Shown in pieces: positions 27,001 to 32,039 of a DNA stretch of 64,000 bases. The DNA is from Heloderma charlesbogerti (lineage: Eukaryota > Chordata > Lepidosauria > Squamata > Helodermatidae). Position numbers and translations under genes: made by a program. The stretch is taken from NCBI GenBank assembly GCA_026122225.1, contig JANEZZ010002660.1, positions 715,280-779,279 of the forward strand, given 5' to 3'. The notes beneath the pieces are model-generated. The model was not told the origin of the DNA. It did no database searches and saw only the letters and a list, made by a program, of their open reading frames with translations. Position 1 is the stretch's first letter; each line of letters starts with the position of its first letter.

Positions 27001-28486
27001 AGCCGTCCGCAGCCGGATTTCCGGCCACGGAGGGCTCTGGGTAAAAAAAACAAACAAAAACCATGTATGCAAATGGCGGCAGCTACAGCCACCGCCATTT
27101 GCGTTCCTTATTTCTCCCTGTCTTAGTCTACGTAAATATTTACATAGACTATTACAGCGAAAATAAAGGGGAACGCAAATAGCGTAGCGGGCGTTATTTG
27201 CGTCCCTTTTTGATTTGCCGTTTTAGCCTACGTAAATATTTACGTAGGCTAAAACGGCAAATCAAAAAGGAACGCAAATAGCGCCTGCTATGCTATTTCC
27301 GTTCCCCTTTGTTTTCACCGTAATAGTCTACGTAAATATTTACATAGACTAAGACGGGGAAAAATAAGGAACGCAAATGGCGGTGGCCGTAGCCGCCGCC
27401 ATTTGCATACACATTGTTTTTTTTTAACCCAGCCATGATAGGCTACATAAATCTTTACGTAGCCTATCACATCCCTGTAAAAAAAAAACAACACCTCCAG
27501 ACTGCAAATGGCGGCGGTGGCAGCCAGTCAGAAGACCAGCAGCCGCCGCCACCGAAGCTGCTGCCGGAGCCGCCACCACCCGGAACATCCGCCCCAGGTA
27601 AGTCTCGTCCGGGGGGGGGATCCGCGGGGGGGTGGAGGCCGTTCCGCCACAGATTTCGGGGGGCTGAATATACTGGCATTCGGCCTCACCGAGATCCGTG
27701 GCGGAATTCTCTGACATCCCTAGTAGAATGAGGCTTGAGGGAAAGGACTTTGAAGAAATTTCGCAGCAGTCAAGATGAGGAGGGCTGTGTACTGTGTAGT
27801 GCAAATGTATAATAAAAATGTACTTGTTTTTAGATGCTGCAGACATGTGATGCAGTAGGTAGCGTCCTAGAAGATGTATTGGGGAAGTGTCTTTTCTAGG
27901 TGGTACCTGATGCCTACAGATTTTGCAAGTCTTTCTATTAATAACTAACATTTCAAAAACTGCTGCCTGACTAATCGGGGCAACTTTTTTGACTAGTAAA
28001 AGAATGTTACAGTGCAGTCCTGTATGTGACTACTCAGAAGTAAGTCCTGTTGAGTTCAGAGGGGCTTACTCCCAGGTGAGTATAGGATTGAGATCGTAAT
28101 AGATTAATTTTATTAAGTGCCATTAAGTCCTCATCTGATAGACTAAATGGGGTAATGTATGGTTAATGATCCAATTAAAGCGGCTGGTTGGCTTATCCAG
28201 TGGAGTATTTGAAAGTTTTAATGTGGATTTATTCTGATGTTGACTTCCATGCCCCACTGTCCACCCCCTGGAAAATAATTCACTTACAATAAGAGAACAT
28301 AAGAATGCTAGGTGAGAAGAAATAGCTGGTGGTGCTAACATATAAACGTATGTATCCTAATCTGATTATTGCCTTAAATTGCAGAAAATCGACGCTCAAG
28401 CAATTGAAGAATTCTATGGGTTAACATCAGACATTTCCAAAAACTCAGAATCTGGATATATTCTCTTCTACCAATCAAGGGACTAA
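1..28486 (+). CDS. USP12: USP12/USP46-family ubiquitin carboxyl-terminal hydrolase, eight coding exons, 5' end outside window
   Basis: Joined exons: 1-49, 7494-7707, 8502-8728, 9778-9854, 13078-13161, 14990-15187, 19505-19583 and 28385-28486. They give about 342 residues. With the roughly 27 missing N-terminal residues this matches the 370-residue size of human USP12. The family removes ubiquitin from protein substrates as a cysteine protease activated by the WD-repeat proteins WDR48/UAF1 and WDR20. Visible motifs are the Cys box (GNTCYCN, exon 2), zinc-binding CxxC pairs in exons 3 and 5, the His box (RGHYITIV, exon 7) and the Asp context (LLFDDDIVE, exon 7). All introns are GT-AG and every phase agrees. 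Some residues are USP12-like ([17 protein letters not shown]) and others USP46-like ([23 protein letters not shown]). A USP12-like third paralogue is therefore the main alternative to USP12 itself. Family membership is very secure; the exact symbol is not. Confidence 0.95.
50..1279. other. Intron 1, unassigned stretch
   Basis: No exon or identifiable element. It contains a short near-tandem ATTGCAATT/AGTTGCCATAT duplication around 716-770. Otherwise nothing I can support. Confidence 0.5.
1280..2830 (+). mobile_element. L2-type LINE fragment (RT region to 3' end), decayed
   Basis: Frames shift repeatedly, but CR1/L2-superfamily reverse transcriptase signatures are readable in order: [23 protein letters not shown] (1616-1915), [12 protein letters not shown], and [14 protein letters not shown] around 2215-2260. 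It ends in the usual L2 tail (GGCGGGATATAAAT then AAATAAATA). The full-length second copy at 54.4-55.7 kb confirms the family. Confidence 0.88.
3094..3136 (+). repeat. 5S rRNA-derived SINE fragment
   Basis: It matches the 3' half of vertebrate 5S rRNA in sense (AAGCAGG...TGGTC...TGGATGGGAGACCACCT) with many changes and no full gene. It is best read as a 5S-derived SINE remnant. Confidence 0.55.
3293..4193 (+). mobile_element. L2 LINE, 5' part of an interrupted copy
   Basis: An open frame of 229 residues from 3296 carries [22 protein letters not shown] (the reverse transcriptase catalytic box), [16 protein letters not shown] and [14 protein letters not shown]. The element stops abruptly at a CR1 and resumes at 5111, so the two parts are one L2 copy split by a later insertion. 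Confidence 0.9.
4194..5110 (-). mobile_element. CR1 LINE inserted in the L2
   Basis: On the + strand it starts with the reverse complement of the CR1 3' end (ATCATAGAATAGTAGGGTTGG). On the minus strand it reads CR1 reverse transcriptase: [18 protein letters not shown] (a decayed FADD box), [16 protein letters not shown] and [13 protein letters not shown]. It is 5'-truncated. Flanking L2 sequence reads continuously across it, ATGAT / GATCTCCCC. Confidence 0.92.
5111..5440 (+). mobile_element. L2 LINE, 3' part of the interrupted copy
   Basis: It continues the L2 of 3293-4193 through the conserved end of the ORF ([34 protein letters not shown]) and the 3' UTR (CTGCCCCGAGAGCTTTGGC). It ends in an ATAAT microsatellite-like tail at 5411-5433. 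Confidence 0.88.
5446..6854. other. Intron 1, unassigned stretch
   Basis: It holds a minus-oriented short 'ACTACAATTCCC' type element at about 5645-5730 and a pure G run at about 6640-6657. No exon is seen. Confidence 0.45.
6862..6960 (-). repeat. tRNA-derived SINE 3' fragment
   Basis: The + strand text ATATAAAGCTGCCTTATAC... is the reverse complement of the tail of a common reptile SINE whose tRNA-like head is seen at 21605 and 37485. Confidence 0.6.
7494..7707 (+). CDS. USP12: USP12-family exon with catalytic cysteine
   Basis: It follows a pyrimidine-rich tract and AG at 7492-7493. It starts [16 protein letters not shown], in which the first Cys is the catalytic nucleophile (Cys48 in human USP12 numbering). 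It continues through a Lys/Arg-rich stretch and [12 protein letters not shown] to RLRKEN. The last base is the first base of a split Glu codon, then donor GTAACT. The 214-bp length gives phase 0 in and phase 1 out. Confidence 0.97.
7880..7950 (+). repeat. Short hAT-like MITE fragment ('ACTACAACTCCC' type)
   Basis: CCCTCCCCAACCGGGTGCCC followed by GTGTTGGACTACAACTCCC. This is the left half of the palindromic element seen complete at 15363-15457. Confidence 0.6.
8502..8728 (+). CDS. USP12: USP12-family exon, first zinc-binding CxxC
   Basis: The acceptor AG is at 8500-8501. The split Glu codon is completed and reading continues [18 protein letters not shown], then an acidic/Lys-rich variable linker, then [21 protein letters not shown]. 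The CLNC pair is half of the structural zinc site. The linker (residues [15 protein letters not shown]) is closer to USP46 than to USP12. The exon ends in phase 0 before donor GTATGT. Confidence 0.97.
9065..9205. repeat. SINE tail plus short MITE fragment
   Basis: Fragments of the reptile tRNA-SINE tail (9085-9135) abut a GTTGGACTGCAACTCCC element (9150-9200). Both are decayed. Confidence 0.4.
9778..9854 (+). CDS. USP12: USP12-family exon ([15 protein letters not shown])
   Basis: The 77-bp exon after the CTGAAG acceptor reads [18 protein letters not shown] and ends with the split Arg codon of THCLR. The donor is GTAAGA. This stretch is nearly invariant in the family. Confidence 0.96.
10090..10340 (+). 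repeat. Dispersed repeat also present at 41560-41785
   Basis: It shares TTTCCTGGCTTTTG, CCATTCTAAAAGGTT, CCTAAGGCTT and TTTAAGCTAAA in the same order with 41575-41770. The family is unknown to me. Intra-window similarity shows it is repetitive. Confidence 0.6.
10495..10605. repeat. AT-rich short tandem array
   Basis: Imperfect repeats of ATTTAAATACAAT-like units in intron 4. Confidence 0.75.
12312..12762 (+). mobile_element. hAT-like palindromic MITE, copy E
   Basis: It begins TAGGGATGTTG and ends CTGTCCCTA. The 8-bp flanks GAACGAGG (12304-12311) and GAATGAGG (12763-12770) match at 7 of 8. The interior is a long imperfect inverted repeat with arms about 12437-12534 and 12546-12640, centred near 12540. 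It lies in intron 4. The end motif and 8-bp duplication point to a non-autonomous hAT-superfamily element. Confidence 0.75.
13078..13161 (+). CDS. USP12: USP12-family exon, second zinc-binding CxxC
   Basis: The 84-bp exon after TTTTTGCAG completes Arg and reads [16 protein letters not shown] then [11 protein letters not shown], giving the second CxxC pair (CEQC). The residues mix USP12 (GFSN, EYKYYCE, CRSK) with USP46 (QEAQKRMR, continued in the next exon). The donor is GTGAGG. Confidence 0.96.
13185..13350 (-). repeat. tRNA-derived (Sauria-like) SINE, truncated
   Basis: On the + strand TTTATCCCACCCTTCTTCCAAGG...GTGTGGTAGGCTAGGCTGAGAG is the reverse complement of the body and tail of the SINE seen complete at 33823-34072. 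Confidence 0.7.
13843..13862. repeat. (GTA)n microsatellite
   Basis: About seven GTA/AGT units in intron 5. Confidence 0.85.
14957..14974. repeat. (TC)n tract at exon acceptor
   Basis: A nine-unit TC run directly upstream of the acceptor at 14988-14989. It serves as the polypyrimidine tract. Confidence 0.85.
14990..15187 (+). CDS. USP12: USP12-family exon (fingers/palm core)
   Basis: The 198-bp exon lies just downstream of a (TC)n tract that forms its pyrimidine stretch. It reads [17 protein letters not shown], then the USP12-type [31 protein letters not shown] and AVVVHCG. Phase is 2 in and 2 out (split Ser). The donor is GTGAGC. Confidence 0.97.
15268..15362 (+). mobile_element. L2 LINE fragment, part 1 of a nested copy
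   Basis: CCAATTGCACTGGTTACCAG and TTTAAAATGCTGGTTTTACC are the L2 end-of-ORF segment. The copy is interrupted by the palindromic element at 15363 and resumes at 15458. Confidence 0.75.
15363..15457. mobile_element. Complete palindromic MITE ('ACTACAACTCCC' family)
   Basis: The termini CAGCCTTCCCCAACCTGGTG and its near-reverse complement CACCAGGTTGGGGAAAGCTG flank a 95-bp element. It splits an L2; the bases CCTTA are repeated on both sides. Related copies lie at 7880, 17362, 37573 and elsewhere. Confidence 0.85.
15458..15669 (+). mobile_element. L2 LINE fragment, part 2 of a nested copy
   Basis: It continues the L2 end-of-ORF sequence (TGGTTTGGGACCAACTCATT, GAGAGGGCCTTTTTGGCAGT, CACCTCTGGAGTGGGTTATC). 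It is cut by a CR1 and resumes near 16430. Confidence 0.75.
15670..16400 (-). mobile_element. CR1-like LINE 3' part inserted in the L2
   Basis: The + strand holds reverse-complement CR1 landmarks: AAGAGCTCTGCTGGATCAG, ATCATGTCTCCCCTCAGCCT, CAAGCTAAACAATCCCAGC and TTAGTTGCCCTTTTCTGCA. The same family, interrupted by a hairpin MITE, is at 31000-31410. Confidence 0.85.
16430..16645 (+). mobile_element. L2 LINE 3' tail, part 3 of a nested copy
   Basis: TTGTATGGAACTTCATGGCG...AAGCTGCCTTGCGAGGGC...CAGCCTAGAAATATGTTAAA then AAATAAAATAAAT is the L2 3' UTR and tail, following the CR1. Confidence 0.7.
16928..17059. mobile_element. Hairpin MITE, copy 1
   Basis: A near-complete palindrome. The left arm is AGGGTGCAGTCCTATG...GACAGAGAAACA...CTACAACTTCCAGC. 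The right arm is its reverse complement, ending CATAGGATTGTGCCT. Other copies are at 24042-24162 and 31296-31390. Confidence 0.85.
17362..17430 (+). repeat. Short MITE fragment ('ACTACAACTCCC' type)
   Basis: CAGCCTTTCCCAACCTGGAG ... GTTGGACTACAATTCCCATC. Right end lost. Confidence 0.65.
17497..17605 (-). repeat. CR1 3' end fragment
   Basis: CATAGAATCATAGAATAG ... GCATCCCTGACAGATGGC is the reverse complement of the CR1 3' end, with a small AT insertion. Confidence 0.75.
18965..19155 (+). repeat. CR1-like LINE 3' end fragment
   Basis: GCTGGGCTAGATGGGCCATTG ... GATCCACCAGGGCTCTTCTG then TTTTCTTATG is the sense 3' end of the CR1 type seen at 15670. Confidence 0.7.
19391..19432. repeat. (AAT)/(AAC) microsatellite
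   Basis: ATAATAATAATAATAAC changing into CAACAACAACAA repeats. It lies about 70 bp upstream of the exon 7 acceptor. Confidence 0.85.
19505..19583 (+). CDS. USP12: USP12-family exon with catalytic His and Asp
   Basis: The 79-bp exon after a CACAG acceptor completes Ser and reads [19 protein letters not shown] then FDDDIVE. The His of GHY and an Asp of FDDD complete the catalytic triad (His317 and Asp333 in human USP12 numbering). [10 protein letters not shown] is the USP46-like version of this segment. The donor is GTAGGT, phase 0. Confidence 0.97.
19893..20035. repeat. Palindromic MITE, decayed
   Basis: CAGCAGTGGGCATCTCCAAA ... TTGGCTTACAACTCCCATCA ... GCGAGTTGAAGTCCAGAACA. The two halves are rough reverse complements, in the style of the element at 35309. 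Confidence 0.5.
20050..21600. other. Intron 7, unassigned stretch
   Basis: No exon and no element I can name. Confidence 0.45.
21605..21760 (+). repeat. tRNA-derived SINE
   Basis: The tRNA-like head (TCATTGGTAGAGCACATGC, GAAGGTTCCAAGTTTGACCC = A and B box positions) is followed by the SINE body CCTGGAGAGTCTTTGCTGCC and GACAATACTGGGC. Diverged; not a tRNA gene. Confidence 0.75.
21790..22480 (-). mobile_element. L1-type LINE ORF2 fragment
   Basis: On the minus strand from about 22400 down it reads L1 ORF2: [26 protein letters not shown], then in another frame [20 protein letters not shown] and [19 protein letters not shown]. The order fits the region C-terminal to the reverse transcriptase. 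Frameshifted, no intact ORF. It lies in intron 7 opposite to the host gene. Confidence 0.82.
22678..22752. repeat. Short palindromic repeat ('AACTTACTCCCAGG' family)
   Basis: AGTAAGCACTGTTGAGTTCA ... GGAACTTACTCCCAGGTA ... GCATAGGATTGCAATC. The same family occurs at 28012, 34148, 43395, 44815, 48305 and 59270. Confidence 0.7.
23368..23610 (-). repeat. tRNA-derived (Sauria-like) SINE, near complete
   Basis: The + strand carries the reverse complement: ATTTATATCCCACC tail, GCCCTGTGAGGTACG body, then GGGGACTAGAACCCGGATCT and CTCTCACCACTACCCCACAC, the tRNA-like head. It is homologous to 33823-34072. Confidence 0.85.
24042..24162. mobile_element. Hairpin MITE, copy 2
   Basis: AGGGTGCAGTCCTATGCATG ... 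CAGAAAAGAGTCC ... and the reverse complement ending CCTGCATAGGATTGTGCCCT. Palindromic like copies 1 and 3. Confidence 0.85.
24548..25040 (+). repeat. tRNA-derived SINE split by an hAT-like element
   Basis: ACCATAGTTCAGTGGCAGAGT (head) is separated by 24572-24936 from ACATGTTTTGCAGGCAGAAG ... GTTCTGTCCCCTGTATGTCC. Joined, these give the usual SINE A and B box order. Confidence 0.7.
24572..24936. mobile_element. hAT-like element, non-palindromic relative (copy F)
   Basis: The left end is TAGGGATGTGCATACGAGC. The right end reads, in reverse complement, TAGCGATGTACGAAAAATTC. It shares the TAGGGATGTACGAA terminus with copies A-E but has an ordinary interior. It is inserted in a SINE. The flanks GGCAGAGT and CTTAGAGT match at 5 of 8. 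Confidence 0.65.
25041..26334. other. Intron 7, unassigned stretch
   Basis: It contains a short TTTGC tandem run at 25252-25275. The AT-rich part at 25100-25520 looks like decayed LINE 3' sequence but I cannot place it. Confidence 0.4.
26335..26400 (-). repeat. L2 3' tail fragment
   Basis: CATTTATTTATTACATTCC then CCGCCCAATAGCCAAAGCTA is the reverse complement of the L2 tail, as at 51057-51172. Confidence 0.65.
26812..27722 (+). mobile_element. hAT-like palindromic MITE, copy A (911 bp)
   Basis: It starts TAGGGATGTACGAAAGTCAC and ends TCTGACATCCCTA, with an exact 8-bp target duplication GTAGAATG at 26804-26811 and 27723-27730. The interior is GC-rich and built of hairpins centred on TACGTAAATATTTACGTA-like cores at 27129, 27229, 27329 and 27444. 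The hairpin at 27191-27284 pairs over 47 bases with two mismatches. It has no coding capacity. A CAG/GTAAGT donor consensus sits at 27595-27603 in the host gene's sense. Its near twin is copy D in the opposite orientation. Confidence 0.9.
28012..28095. repeat. Short palindromic repeat ('AACTTACTCCCAGG' family)
   Basis: GTGCAGTCCTGTATGTGACT ... AGAAGTAAGTCCTGTTGAG ... GGGGCTTACTCCCAGGTGAG. It lies 290 bp upstream of the last exon. Confidence 0.75.
28385..28486 (+). CDS. USP12: USP12-family terminal coding exon
   Basis: The 102-bp exon after TTGCAG reads [17 protein letters not shown], then [16 protein letters not shown], then TAA at 28484-28486. The final Asp is the USP12 form; USP46 ends in Glu. 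It lies 8.8 kb downstream of the previous exon. Confidence 0.97.
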   Translation, partial: KIDAQAIEEFYGLTSDISKNSESGYILFYQSRD

Positions 28487-30880
28487 GACAATACATTTTA
28501 AAACACCTTACAGGTGTACAAAAGAAGGGATCAAGGCTGTGCCCAGGCAGGACATCATAGTGATAGTAAAACCAATTCCTTAACATTGCCATAAGACCCC
28601 AGGAGATCAACAGGAGATTAGCTGGACCCTTTCCACAAGGAAGACGACTGCCATTACCAAGGATACATTTTGCTCTGGTTTTCTTTCTGGGCTATTTTAT
28701 ACGTGCTAATTTCCAAAATCTATGTTACCTCTACTTGAAACCTGGCTGCTTAATTGTTCAAGAACCAAGGAAGGTGTCCTTGAAGTAGCATTGTGGGATT
28801 TGTTCACGTTTCAGTGACAGCCTGAGACTTTCCCTTGGTTTCTTTTGTTGTCATTTTTCTGTATTCTAGCAGAATGATTTAAATCGTCAGTGTTGGCTGC
28901 AGACTGGTTTTACGATATGAGCAGGAGGAAGTTGCTGACTGGTTTTGGTGGCTCAGGACATCAGGATTGCTGCCAAGTGAAGTCATGTTGGAAGCATCAC
29001 ACCTTTAATTTTATGAATGGGAAAAGGACAAAAAGTTGATGTTTCTAAAGCATTATGAATTTCCTCGAAGGTGTCATCTTGATTTCAGATAACACTATTT
29101 ATTCTACGTTTCCCCCGCTCTTTTGTCTGTCTCTTTCCCCAAATCTCCTTGAAAAGTAATTTTTATATGCTTTATAATCTGTTATACTTGTTTTTGTTAG
29201 TGGTTTTGACTCAGAGCCACAATTTTGCAGAATCCAGAGGAGCAAAGAAATAGATGCAAGTCTTTGGAGTCATGTCAAGTATAAAAGCTGAACTTGCTGT
29301 ATTTGTTGGAGCTATTATATAAGCCAGAAGTGCCCTCTACTGAAACAGGATCTGTTTAGTGTTCATTTCACTGTATAATAAATTCTACACAGACATAGAA
29401 GCAACTTTAGAAATAGTTCTACGTGCTATAAATGCTCATTAAGCAACACTAATTGTGAGGGTTAACTGATGTGATCATTTTTGTCTTGGAAACAATGGAG
29501 GTTTGAAAAGAAACCATTCAGGTGAACATGTACCAATGCCTTCGGAAGCATTCCTTTTAATCTGTTGACCTTTTGCCTCTGAATAATTGTTGCCCAGTTC
29601 TTATTCTGCTGCTGCATCAATAGAGGAAAATAAGGCAATCTTACAAAGGCTGAATTAGTGTTGAGTTGGCAACTTTATATATTGCAATTCCAAGAATTAT
29701 TAGAAAGAATATGTGCAATTGAGAAGACTCTGCAAGCATTATTTAACTTCATTTGAAAATAGTTTTTAGCTATGTCCCAGTTACTGTTGCCTACTTAAAA
29801 GATCACACTGATCTAGTAACCAGTTTTGGGTGTGGGAACTTTTGATGTGCCTCCATAGTATCTTCACCTGGGATGTGTCACGAATTTACCTAAATTGAGA
29901 GAGACATTTTGTGGAGGCTACATTGGGGCGGGGGGACAACTCCACAGATCAGCGCCCTCTGTTGCAATGAATAGGAAACAGGCAGAGGAGCTCCATGTGG
30001 GCACCAGTGTATATACGGAGCTCTGGATTGGGGCAGATGAGTGGAAATGGAGACATGGCTTTCCATTTTGTTATAACACTAAAGTTGTGTCTGCTTGTCC
30101 CAAAGCAGCCCTCTATATAATGCACATTGGCAACTGCCAAGGAGATCTACTTGATGCAATTCCATAACTTGTTCTGTTTTTACCAAAAAATTGAGTTTGT
30201 CCAAACAGCACATCACATATTCGTCATCTTCTTACAGTAGCTGGTTATGACATCTTGCCGTTTTCTTTTCTGTACCCAATGGCTTTCCATTAGTGATGCA
30301 TTCTACTGTACAAACAAACAAAAAATGTTTTCAGAACTGGGTTCAAGTTTCAGTATTCACACCCTCAAATTACTTCAGAAAGAAAATAGACATGGTTGAT
30401 TTATAATGTCTAATATGCAAACTTACTCTTTTCTTCAGAGGTTGTCATCCCTAATAAAATAACTGTTGACAACTGGTTGATGAAACTGCATTACATGTGA
30501 ATTTTCCCTTTACTAGAAATCCTCTTGAAAACCCAAACTGGGGTCAATAACCGATATCTGTCATCTTACAGGCCTTGGGGTGGGGTGGGAAGGCACCAAG
30601 CGTAAAGGTGCAAACGCTAAACAACAAATATGGCAAAGTAACATAGGAGAACACTAAACTTGTATTTTGTATATTTGGCGATAATGTTTTTACAAATAAA
30701 ATTACCTGACTTGAGAAACTGAGAGAGATAATATTGAAAGATATATACTATAGATTAAAAGTGCAATTTTGCTACAGATTTCTAAGGGATTAAATTGGAA
30801 GAGAGTGGTGTGATGTTACTTCTGTAAAATAAATGACCTCCAAATGACTCCAATAAAGGACAAGTATGGTGAAATGCCTC
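28487..30880 (+). other. 3' UTR of the USP12-family gene (inferred)
   Basis: From the TAA to just past the AATAAA at 30852-30857 there are about 2.4 kb of AT-rich sequence with no ORF and no recognisable transposable element. This contrasts with both flanks, as expected of a retained UTR. The true cleavage site cannot be fixed from sequence alone. Earlier AATAAA hexamers at 29377, 30695 and 30828 could give shorter forms. Confidence 0.6.
30852..30857 (+). terminator. Best poly(A) signal candidate (AATAAA)
   Basis: An AATAAA is followed about 24 bases later by a GT-rich run at 30881-30891. This is the usual signal plus downstream-element arrangement. The other AATAAA hexamers in the UTR lack such a clear GT-rich follower. 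Confidence 0.55.
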
Positions 30881-30929
30881 GTGTGTGTGTGTTTAACTGA
30901 ATATGAGCTTAAATGCCAGATTGGTGCTG

Positions 30930-30995
30930 ATGTTTATTATTACATTTTTTGCTGCTTTTCCTTCAAGGACCTGAAGGTGATATACATGGGGTGGG
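30930..30995 (-). repeat. SINE tail fragment
   Basis: TTATTACATTTTTTGCTGC and TTCCTTCAAGGACCTGAAGG resemble the reverse-complement tail of the tRNA-SINE. Confidence 0.5.
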
Positions 30996-30998
30996 GCT

Positions 30999-31410
30999 AC
31001 CATTGATAGCCTTCTCCTCCCTGAATTAGTCTAATCCGCTTTTAAAGCCATCCAAATTGGTCATCTACATCTTAAAGCCATCAACACCTTGTGGTAGCCA
31101 GTTCCATAGTTTAACTATGTGCTGTGTGGCCAGGTCCTTCCTTTTAATTGTCCTGAATCCCCCAACAATCAGCATTATTGGAAACACCTTGCCGAATTCT
31201 GTACACCTCTATATTCACATTTTTCCTAAGTTAAAAAGCCTCAAATGTTGTAATCTTGCCTCATCAGGGAGTTACTCCCGCCCTTGATAATTTTAAGGTG
31301 CAATCCTATGCATGTTTAGACAGAAAAAAGTCCTACAACTCCCAGTTGTAGGACTCTTTTTCTGTCCAAACGTGCATAGAATTGAGGCCTTAGTTGCCCT
31401 TTTCTGCAAT
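30999..31410 (-). mobile_element. CR1-like LINE fragment, interrupted
   Basis: AGCCTTCTCCTCCCTGAATT ... GTTCCATAGTTTAACTATGT ... matches the CR1 of 15670-16400 in order. The CR1 sequence CCCTTGATAATTTTA resumes as TAGTTGCCCTTTTCTGCA after the hairpin MITE at 31296-31390. Confidence 0.8.
31296..31390. mobile_element. Hairpin MITE, copy 3, in a CR1
   Basis: AGGTGCAATCCTATGCATG ... GTCCTACAACTCCCAG / TTGTAGGACTC ... TGCATAGAATTGAGGCCT, palindromic over 95 bp. The CR1 copy at 16231-16240 shows the uninserted site TTTTAGTTGC, so TA appears duplicated (31294-31295 and 31391-31392). Confidence 0.88.
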
Positions 31411-31477
31411 GACGTAGCCGTAAAGAGCTCCAGGCTACAGCAGGTGCTGCCATGGAGCGGGCTGTGTAAGTGACAGC

Positions 31478-31970
31478 TAGGGATGTACGAATCCCCTATC
31501 TGCCAGTCTGGAGGGGAGGCAATCTGTTCCTACCCCCGGAATCCTTGTTGGCCGGCTCCGCTCTGTGGTGATTCCACAGAGACGCCGGCTGGCTTCGAAG
31601 CGCCAGCGATATAGCCGCCATGCCGTATCGCTGGCCGAAGGGGACTTGACTGACTGCAGATGCAAATGGTGTCCAGGACGCCATTTGCAGCCGTAAAGGC
31701 CTTAGTTTAAGGCTAATGCAGCCGTAAAATAGCTTCATTTACCTTAAACTAAGGCCTTTACGGCCACAAATGGCGTCCTGGACGCCATTTGCATCCGCAG
31801 CCAGTCCCCTTCAGCCAGCGATACGGCATGATGGCTGCATCGCTGGCAATCTGGAGCTGGAGGATCTGGCCAAAGAGGATTCTGCGGGGAGGTGGAGGTA
31901 AGTCTTCCATTCCGCCATGGACTCCGGGGGGGCTGGATGGAGTCCGTGGCGGAATTCTCCACCACCCCTA
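31478..31970 (+). mobile_element. hAT-like palindromic MITE, copy B (493 bp)
   Basis: It starts TAGGGATGTACGAATC and ends GGCGGAATTCTCC...CACCCCTA. The 8-bp flanks GTGACAGC and GTGAAAGC match at 7 of 8. The interior is one long inverted repeat: arm 31616-31716 pairs with 31741-31833. It carries GGTAAGTCT like copies A and C. Confidence 0.85.
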
Positions 31971-32039
31971 GTGAAAGCGTCCTGTGTTGCATCAGATATA
32001 AAGGCATAGGTTTTGTAGAATTTAAGGAGCGATACAAGG

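Noticed and set aside
26812..27722. Several 70-175 residue open frames in the GC-rich element as genes
   Set aside because: They are mirror-image frames produced by palindromes (Arg/Pro/Gly-rich on both strands) and differ between copies. No coding signal.
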